DNA of 47,734 bases from CAZOZP01 sp964584325 (GTDB lineage Bacteria; Bacteroidota; Ignavibacteria; Ignavibacteriales; Melioribacteraceae): assembly GCA_964584325.1 (NCBI GenBank), contig CAZOZP010000024.1, positions 1 to 47,734 of the forward strand, read 5' to 3'. The notes under the pieces were generated by a model. That model was not told the origin of the DNA. It saw only the letters and a list, made by a program, of their open reading frames with translations, and searched no databases. A program made the translations under genes and the position numbers. Shown piece by piece: positions 41,684-47,734 of this stretch (position 1 is its first letter; each line of letters starts with the position of its first letter).

Positions 41684-44032
41684 ATGAAAACATTTCAAAC
41701 GATTTTATTTCTGGTTTGCATTTTTTTTATTAGCGGGAATTTGTTTTCGCAGAATAGGTTAGGTATTAACCTTCGTTCGTGCAATGATTGGGAAACTCAT
41801 CATATACTGACAGATGTAATGAAAACTTCCAGAAGTTGGACGCGGCCTGATTTTTCTTCCGTTACTGTTACAATGGATAATTCTGGCTACCCGACCGAGG
41901 ATGCGGAATGTTATGTTTTCCATAATCATTATATGAACGGAACTTACAGGCTTTCATTTAAAGGCAGATCAGTTAATTCAGGGGGATCTATAAATGCACA
42001 GTTTCTTCATACAAGCGTGACTGTAGGCACCTGGAATTATGATCCGGATACAGACAGAAGTTCGGTTAGTTTTTCGATTGCAGATTCCGGTACGATAGTT
42101 TTTGGAATTCGATTTACCGGAACATCCGGCGGCATTAGGGATGTAAAAATAATGAGACCGCTTTTTCCGGGAAGCACTGAATCCTATCCGGAAAATTCAT
42201 TTATTACTAATCAGTTTAAAGATGCAGTGCAACCTTTTGGAGTAATCAGATATATGCAGTTTACCGGAGGTATGGGGAACCCTTCGGAATATACCTGGGC
42301 AGACCGTGTACCGGTTAGTGCTTGTTCATTCAACAGAGATTTTCCGCTTTCTTCGGAGGGCTATGAGCAGGGAGGATTCAACGGACGAGGGGCAAGCTGG
42401 GAGGCTGTTATCAGAATTGCAAATGAACTGAATAAGGATGCGTGGATTTCAATTCCGGCAAGGGTGGACGATGATTATATCCGGCAATTGGCGCGGTTGT
42501 TTTTGTACGGAAGCGATGAAAACGGGAATCCTTATACTGCAGTGCAGGTAAATCCGGTTAATCCGCCTCTTAATCCGGCACTAAATCTTTATGTTGAGTA
42601 CGGGAATGAATTGTGGAACGGATTTTTCGGCGGAGAATATGATGCCGAGTGGAACTGGGAACAGGCAAATTCTACAGAAGAAATGGCTCAATACCAATAC
42701 GATTTCGATGGGAATGAAAACTACTGGTATCACGGATTCAGAAGAACTGCAAGAAGAGCAGCGGATGCAAGTATGATTTTCCGTGAGGTATTCGGAGATG
42801 AACGGATGCATACAGGTTCTGAGGGAAGAATACGACCGGTACTTGCCTGGCAGTTTACCGCAATATATACAGGTGCAGCCGGACTTGATTATATAGAGAA
42901 TTTCTACAATGATTATCTTGGCGTAAGTTATCCGCTGTCTTATTATTTCTATGCAGGCGGCGGGGCTCCTTATTATAAGCCTGCAAATGATGCTAATATT
43001 GATAATGTATGGGAAAGTGAAGATATGTATCCGGAAGAATGGGGGACTTTCATTAAATCTGATGCTGAAATTTGCGCTCTCTACGGTCTTAATTATGCCG
43101 CTTATGAAGGCGGACCTGACCTTAGCTTGCTTAGTAACGGAGAAACAATCGGGGAATATATAAACAGCGATCCGAGAATGGGTGAGGAGGTGCTGGAACA
43201 CCATATGGTATGGAATGAAAACGGCGGCGGACTCTTTGTCTATTATGCTCTTGCACAGGATTATAAATTCGGATTTGCTGAGGATATATTTAATCTCAAT
43301 ACTCCGAAACTGAACGCAATTAAAACTTTGGCTGAATCCGGAATAAATCCAGTCACTGTCGGCAGACCTGTAAACACTGAAATTTTCGGGAATGATTATG
43401 ATTATTTCAATGAATCGATTGGTACCGAATGGATGGGGAATACTCTGAGAATGGAACAGGGCTTTGAAACAGGCTATGTCATAAATGTACCTTCAGACGG
43501 AAATTATTCTCTTGAATTAAAAGGTTATACAAATGCAGAATCTGCAACTCTGAAAGTAAGGGTTGACGGAGAAGTAAAAGCAGAGTTTGAAATGACTCCT
43601 TCTTCAGAAGTATTGACGCCCATTAATCTGGCATTAAAGGCCGGACTTCATGGGGTAAGAGTAAGGGCAAGTTTAAACGGGTCAGAGAGCAGCAGATTGT
43701 TTTTTGAATCGCTGGTGCTGAAATCATCTCAGACCGGTACGGAAAATGGAGTCAGCGAAATTAGTTTCTGTCTTAAGCAGAATTATCCGAATCCGTTTAA
43801 TCCTTCAACAATAATTGAATACTCTATTCCTGCAAATATAAATCCGGCTGGCGTAAGTCTGATAATTTATGATTTGCTGGGAAGAGAAATTGCAGTTCCG
43901 GTAAATGAAGAAATACAAACGGGTAATCACAAAGTTGTGTTTAATGCGGCAGGATTGCCTGGAGGTGTTTACTTTTGCAAACTGAAAGCCGGCGGATTTT
44001 CTTCGGTAAGAAAATTACTTTTAGTGAAATAG
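41684..44032 (+). CDS. T9SS-secreted glycoside-hydrolase-like protein (clan GH-A type)
   Basis: 782 residues. A signal peptide (1-22) and an N-terminal beta-sandwich region (about 25-165) precede a central region (about 185-560) that looks like a TIM barrel. It contains YVEYGNELWNG with E309 in the Asn-Glu pair used as acid/base in clan GH-A, and YEGG with E475 as a candidate nucleophile. A C-terminal carbohydrate-binding-like beta module (about 575-690) follows, then a type A T9SS sorting domain (about 696-782, QNYPNPFNPST). I cannot assign a GH family; the substrate is unknown but polysaccharide-type is likely. It has its own hairpin terminator and no operon partners. Confidence 0.75.
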   Translation: MKTFQTILFLVCIFFISGNLFSQNRLGINLRSCNDWETHHILTDVMKTSRSWTRPDFSSVTVTMDNSGYPTEDAECYVFHNHYMNGTYRLSFKGRSVNSGGSINAQFLHTSVTVGTWNYDPDTDRSSVSFSIADSGTIVFGIRFTGTSGGIRDVKIMRPLFPGSTESYPENSFITNQFKDAVQPFGVIRYMQFTGGMGNPSEYTWADRVPVSACSFNRDFPLSSEGYEQGGFNGRGASWEAVIRIANELNKDAWISIPARVDDDYIRQLARLFLYGSDENGNPYTAVQVNPVNPPLNPALNLYVEYGNELWNGFFGGEYDAEWNWEQANSTEEMAQYQYDFDGNENYWYHGFRRTARRAADASMIFREVFGDERMHTGSEGRIRPVLAWQFTAIYTGAAGLDYIENFYNDYLGVSYPLSYYFYAGGGAPYYKPANDANIDNVWESEDMYPEEWGTFIKSDAEICALYGLNYAAYEGGPDLSLLSNGETIGEYINSDPRMGEEVLEHHMVWNENGGGLFVYYALAQDYKFGFAEDIFNLNTPKLNAIKTLAESGINPVTVGRPVNTEIFGNDYDYFNESIGTEWMGNTLRMEQGFETGYVINVPSDGNYSLELKGYTNAESATLKVRVDGEVKAEFEMTPSSEVLTPINLALKAGLHGVRVRASLNGSESSRLFFESLVLKSSQTGTENGVSEISFCLKQNYPNPFNPSTIIEYSIPANINPAGVSLIIYDLLGREIAVPVNEEIQTGNHKVVFNAAGLPGGVYFCKLKAGGFSSVRKLLLVK

Positions 44033-44040
44033 GAATAGGA

Positions 44041-44086
44041 AAACCCGGATTTGTCATTGAATATTGTTTATGATAAATCCGGGTTT
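44041..44086. terminator. Hairpin between converging genes, probably bidirectional terminator
   Basis: A 17-bp stem, AAACCCGGATTTGTCAT (44041-44057) with ATGATAAATCCGGGTTT (44070-44086), has a single G-U pair. It lies nine bases after the secreted protein's stop. The T-rich flanks on both sides are short. Confidence 0.78.
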
Positions 44087-44130
44087 AATTAATTCAGGAT
44101 TATTAGAAATCCTGAACCGGAAAGTAAAAG

Positions 44131-45657
44131 CTAACTGACGGGAAACGTAATAGTGAAAACTGAACCGCTGCCCTTTATGCTTAAAACTTCAATAGTTCCG
44201 TGCTGAAGTTCAATCAGTTTTTTTGTAATCGAAAGTCCCAGTCCCGTTCCCGGAAACTGCTTTGTTGTTCCTTCACTCAATTGTTTGAATTCCTGAAAAA
44301 TAAGCGGGATTTCTTCTTCATCTATCCCGACACCTGTATCTCTGATACAAATTTTGAAACCGGTTTTCCCTTCAGGGAGACTGACGCAGGTTGAAGATAA
44401 TTCTATTTCGCCCGATTCCGTGAACTTTAACGCATTGCTTAAAAGATTTTCGAAAATAATTCTGAACATTTCCGGATCAATATCAATTATCATTGTTTCT
44501 TCATTCGGACTGAAAATATACTTAAGGTTCTTGGAAACTGCACCTCCGCGGAATTCCTCAAAGATTTCTTTAAGCATCTTAACAGCATCGTGTTTACTTA
44601 TATTGAGCTCATATTTTTCGGCTTCAACTTTAGAATAATCCAGAACAAGGGAAAGCGTATTCAGAAGCCTTCTACCGGTTCTGTTTATTCCCTGAGCCAT
44701 TTGCTTGAACTCTTCATCTTCAAGTTCATTCCCTAATAATTCGCTGTATCCTAAAATTCCTACAAGCGGAGTGCGCAGTTCGTGACTCATATTGGCAAGG
44801 AACAGAGTTTTCGCCTTATTTGCCGCTTCTGCTTTTTCTTTAGAACTCAGAATTTCCTGCTCAGCGAGTTTCCGATTCGTTATATCCCTAATAATATACA
44901 GGAGTCTTGCTTCGTCCATAAGCGTTATTCGGGCTTCGAAATACATAATTCCATTAGGAAGCGGCAGAGAGTATTCAACTATATCGAGCTGTTTCGTTTC
45001 AAAAACCTTTTTAAAGCTGTCACGAAATAGATTACTTACTTCTTCGGGCATCACACTGTATAGCTCCTTACCAAGGAATACTTCAGGTGGAACAAAAAGA
45101 AGACTTTTGTCGTGAACATGATAATCAAGGAAAACGCCGTCTAAACTTACAATAAATATTATATCCGGTAAGCTGTTCAGCATAGCTCTGTTTCTGGCTT
45201 CGCTTTCCTTAAGAGCTTTTTCGGCAATTTTCTGAAGCGTAATTTCTTTTGAATATCCGATTAGTCTGTAAACCTTGCCTTCTTCATTAAATAGTGGCGC
45301 AAGGGTTGTATGATAATGGCATTCCCTTCCGGCAAAATATGAAATATCTTCTTCATACACTATAGTCTTTTCAGCAGAAACACAGCTCTTATAATTGGCT
45401 GTGAGATCTGCCAATGTTTTCCCCGAGAAAACATCATGTAAAAAATTTCCTTCAATTTTAAGTTTAGTATTACTAAGAATTTTTTCCTGGGTTGAATTGA
45501 TTATCTTTAATAAAAACTTGTCGTTTGGATAAACATCCACAACAAATATATTGTCGGTAGAGTTATCAATAATCTGCTGAAGAATTTCTTCTTTTTCGTT
45601 GAAAGAAGTAATTTGTTTGTTTTCAGGTTTGAGTGAATCCTGATCAAATATATTCAT
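44131..45657 (-). CDS. Cytoplasmic PAS-domain sensor histidine kinase, orphan
   Basis: 508 residues without membrane segments. Two PAS domains (about 25-140 and 155-270) include the GYSKEITL and IIRDITNRK PAC-type ends. A HisKA domain follows with phospho-acceptor H292 in NMSHELRTPL, then an HATPase domain with N box FENLLSNALKFT, G1 DTGVGID and G2 GTGLGLS. It senses an intracellular signal and phosphorylates a response regulator, but none is encoded in the window. The first PAS contains several histidines and cysteines (RECHYHTTLAP), so a cofactor is possible but unproven. Confidence 0.93.
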   Translation of the reverse strand: MNIFDQDSLKPENKQITSFNEKEEILQQIIDNSTDNIFVVDVYPNDKFLLKIINSTQEKILSNTKLKIEGNFLHDVFSGKTLADLTANYKSCVSAEKTIVYEEDISYFAGRECHYHTTLAPLFNEEGKVYRLIGYSKEITLQKIAEKALKESEARNRAMLNSLPDIIFIVSLDGVFLDYHVHDKSLLFVPPEVFLGKELYSVMPEEVSNLFRDSFKKVFETKQLDIVEYSLPLPNGIMYFEARITLMDEARLLYIIRDITNRKLAEQEILSSKEKAEAANKAKTLFLANMSHELRTPLVGILGYSELLGNELEDEEFKQMAQGINRTGRRLLNTLSLVLDYSKVEAEKYELNISKHDAVKMLKEIFEEFRGGAVSKNLKYIFSPNEETMIIDIDPEMFRIIFENLLSNALKFTESGEIELSSTCVSLPEGKTGFKICIRDTGVGIDEEEIPLIFQEFKQLSEGTTKQFPGTGLGLSITKKLIELQHGTIEVLSIKGSGSVFTITFPVS

Positions 45658-45777
45658 GGCAATATGTGCAAGTTAAGAGCCGTTAAACGAATATTCATTA
45701 TTTTATTTCTATAATCTAAAATAGATAAATAAAAGAATAATGCCACTTTTATTTATTAATATTTACATCCCAAATTC

Positions 45778-46875
45778 TTAATTCAACAGCGTTCTGAATT
45801 CTGAAGAAAAGTATTCAACAGGATGATCTGAATCCATATTAACATAAACAACCAGAGTTATTTTCCTTTTTGAATTATAGAGAACGTGAGAATTGTATCC
45901 GGAGATTGAACCTGAATGCCCAAGCCAGTCGCCGGCTTTCATTATACAAAAACCGTAAAATCCTCCGATGAACGTAAATCTTTCTTTCTTCATATTTTCT
46001 GAAATCAGTGCACCTTCTGCAACAGTTTTTGCATAGAGTTTCATATCCGATGCAGTTGATACCATAACGCCGGCAGTATAACCCCAGGAAGGATTCCAGT
46101 TGGTTGCATCCAAAAGCAGGTCGTAGTCAGAATTGTACCCGTGCGAGTAAGGACCAATCATAAATGGAGAATCAGGCCAATATGTGTTTTTTAGTCCGAG
46201 AGGTTTTATCACATTTTCTGTGATAAAATCGCCTGCTGGCTTTCCGCTTATTTTTTCTATCAAGAGACCGAGCAGAACAGTATTTGTGTTTGAATACTCG
46301 TAGTTTGTACCGGGAGCGAAATTTACAGGATGTCTGAAAGCTAAAGCAAGAAGAGAGTCAGGAATATAAGATTTAATAAAATTATTTTCATATTGGCTTA
46401 TCCAAAGCTGATCATCGTCAGTATAATTATATAAACCGCTTGTCATATTTCCCAACATTCTTAAAGTAATTTTTTTTCCGTTAGGAATATTGTATTCAGG
46501 CAAGTAATGGCTGATGCTGCTGTCAAGGCTTATAAGTCCTCTGTCTGCAAGAATAAGTACAGCAGTTCCGGTGAAGGTTTTGGTATTGCTTCCTATTCTG
46601 AAAAGGTGATTTTCATTCATCGGTTCGCCGGTTGTCAGATTGCTGAAACCCCGTTTAATAATATAATCGCCTTCTCCTTCAACAGAGACAACAGCAATCA
46701 TTCCCGGAGCACTGGTTTTGAGAAATACTTTATCGGCTGCTTCTTCAAGTGCCGATTTCATTTCATTTGTCAGGATAGATACTTTTGGTTCCAGCGGAGT
46801 GTATTCGTCAGTGCAGGAAGTTAAAACAATAATTACAAAAAATATTACAACAAAGAAAACAGATGTATTATTCAT
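45778..46875 (-). CDS. Class C beta-lactamase/DD-peptidase-fold lipoprotein
   Basis: 365 residues beginning MNNTSVFFVVIFFVIIVLTSC, a lipoprotein signal with C21. Serine-hydrolase motifs of the class C beta-lactamase superfamily are in order: SNTK (S96, K99), YSN in YEYSNTNT and HSG in GHSGSISGY. The HSG in place of KTG is typical of the esterase/D-aminopeptidase/PBP4* relatives rather than true beta-lactamases. The ATG at 46875 is used; the frame also reads through TTG 46881. It is a single gene with 277 bases of divergent intergenic sequence upstream and no visible regulator. It probably acts on D-amino-acid peptides or esters at the envelope. Confidence 0.88.
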   Translation of the reverse strand: MNNTSVFFVVIFFVIIVLTSCTDEYTPLEPKVSILTNEMKSALEEAADKVFLKTSAPGMIAVVSVEGEGDYIIKRGFSNLTTGEPMNENHLFRIGSNTKTFTGTAVLILADRGLISLDSSISHYLPEYNIPNGKKITLRMLGNMTSGLYNYTDDDQLWISQYENNFIKSYIPDSLLALAFRHPVNFAPGTNYEYSNTNTVLLGLLIEKISGKPAGDFITENVIKPLGLKNTYWPDSPFMIGPYSHGYNSDYDLLLDATNWNPSWGYTAGVMVSTASDMKLYAKTVAEGALISENMKKERFTFIGGFYGFCIMKAGDWLGHSGSISGYNSHVLYNSKRKITLVVYVNMDSDHPVEYFSSEFRTLLN

Positions 46876-47152
46876 GGTCAATCCAATAATAGTATTGATG
46901 GTTATATTGTAAAAGACGACTTATAATCGGAACAATCAAATAAAAATTAATATCAGGAAAACAATTAACCATTAATAATCATAAAACTCTTGGTCAATAA
47001 TGATTGCCTCTGTTCATAATAATATTTTAATTATATTTGTGTTGTTCAAACCGAAAAAAATCATTTGAATAGCCTTGGTAATCTTATTGATGATAATCTT
47101 TAATAATTCGGCTTGAAAATTGCAACAATTCAAGAAATTGAAAGAATAAATT

Positions 47153-47641
47153 ATGAACATAAGCGCCGTAAATAATGTATATCTTGAAATTTATCCGTTA
47201 AGCAGGGTTTCAGGAAAAGTTGAACCGGTTCCGCCTGTGCCCAAAATTACTCAGAACAATACCGGTAAGGTTGAAAACACCGAATACAGAAACTCTCAGC
47301 AGCAGAATAAAGTTAATTCTCCAAATCCCGAATACAGCAGAAATGCTCCTGTAACGCGGCAATCTGATACATCCAAAACATCGCTTGAGCTTAAGTCGGA
47401 GCAAACTGTTGCTAAACCGGACTCCCCTGAAGCGGTTACTGCACAGAAGCAATCAGTTAAAACTCAGGAAACTTCATCGCCTGCCCCGGGTAAAGGTTTT
47501 TATATTACAATTGCCGGAGGAAATTCCGGGGAACAGGGAAATCTAAGGTCTAGACTTTTGAATGGAGGACGTTCAATTCTTGAAAGATATGAATACCTTA
47601 AAAGAAAAGAGCCCGGCTTGCTGGTTGATCTTGTATTGTAA
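47153..47641 (+). CDS. Hypothetical protein with disordered Gln/Ser/Pro-rich middle
   Basis: 162 residues, not recognised. There is no signal peptide. Residues about 25-110 are polar and low in complexity (Asn/Gln/Ser/Pro/Thr), suggesting disorder. The last part contains GKGFYITIAGGNSGEQGN and a helix RSRLLNGGRSILERYEYLKRKEPGLLVDLVL, which looks ordered and may bind a partner. The upstream TATATTTG (47032-47039) could be a -7 box, though its -33 partner is off-distance. The ribosome-binding site is weak. Confidence 0.6.
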   Translation: MNISAVNNVYLEIYPLSRVSGKVEPVPPVPKITQNNTGKVENTEYRNSQQQNKVNSPNPEYSRNAPVTRQSDTSKTSLELKSEQTVAKPDSPEAVTAQKQSVKTQETSSPAPGKGFYITIAGGNSGEQGNLRSRLLNGGRSILERYEYLKRKEPGLLVDLVL

Positions 47642-47734
47642 GATAATCTTTTCGTAATAATCATTTCTCACAATAATTTAACCCAAATTATTCGTTAGAA
47701 AATCTTTATCACTTAATACCATTGCAAAGAAAGA

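Noticed and set aside
47672..47692. AATAATTT-AACCC-AAATTATT as terminator of the last gene
   Set aside because: AT-only stem with no U tract; too weak to call.

Overview
The window looks like chromosomal DNA of an AT-rich, Gram-negative bacterium of the Bacteroidota/Chlorobiota group, most likely Ignavibacteria. Two large secreted proteins end in type IX secretion (T9SS) sorting domains with the QNYPNPFNP signature typical of Ignavibacteria. There are Bacteroidota-style promoters (TTG-N18/19-TAnnTTTG), SurA/PpiC and ExbBD-TonB envelope genes, and a pterin cluster resembling that of Chlorobium. This placement is an inference from recognised families; no search was run. There is no phage, integrase, intact insertion sequence or CRISPR array. 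The only mobile-element hints are a 21-bp tandem repeat cut by the left edge and a possible relic near tRNA-Gln.

Layout. 1-4000: tandem repeat, a small outer-membrane barrel (minus), and a T9SS-secreted alpha-amylase (plus). 4072-16506: a mostly plus-strand run with acyl-CoA synthetase, methionyl-tRNA synthetase, a solitary DNA methyltransferase, three SurA/PpiC-type chaperones, a MoxR ATPase, an M23 peptidase-like protein and an iron alcohol dehydrogenase. 16641-22507: a LysW-carrier lysine (alpha-aminoadipate) operon: lysW, homocitrate synthase, lysX, lysY, a stand-alone class II glutamine amidotransferase-like protein, lysZ and lysJ. 22594-24669: an HExxH protein of the CJM1_0395/SprA-related type, a dodecin and two peroxiredoxins. 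24671-27073: an apparent tetrahydrobiopterin operon (eukaryote-like 6-pyruvoyl-tetrahydropterin synthase, GTP cyclohydrolase I, a sepiapterin-reductase-like SDR and a second SDR). 27114-29301: an ECF sigma factor, a putative anti-sigma factor and two Spy/CpxP-like periplasmic proteins. 29379-29462: tRNA-Leu(GAG). 29497-38789: a TPR protein, then a six-gene operon of giant TPR protein, outer-membrane barrel, HU-TM-SPOR protein, ExbB, ExbD and TonB. 38764-41049: small membrane proteins, a lipoprotein and an NHL propeller protein. 41127-41199: tRNA-Gln(CTG). 41684-47641: a T9SS-secreted glycoside-hydrolase-like protein, an orphan PAS histidine kinase, a class C beta-lactamase-like lipoprotein and an unrecognised protein.

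How the genes work together. The lysine operon encodes carrier-bound conversion of aminoadipate towards lysine but has no lysK. The amidotransferase-like protein in its middle is the best candidate in the window for something undescribed, possibly the missing release step. The pterin genes cover all three canonical steps from GTP to tetrahydrobiopterin. The HU-SPOR/ExbBD/TonB operon could join nucleoid, inner membrane, peptidoglycan and outer membrane in one energised assembly. The sigma/anti-sigma/Spy-like set looks like an envelope-stress module.
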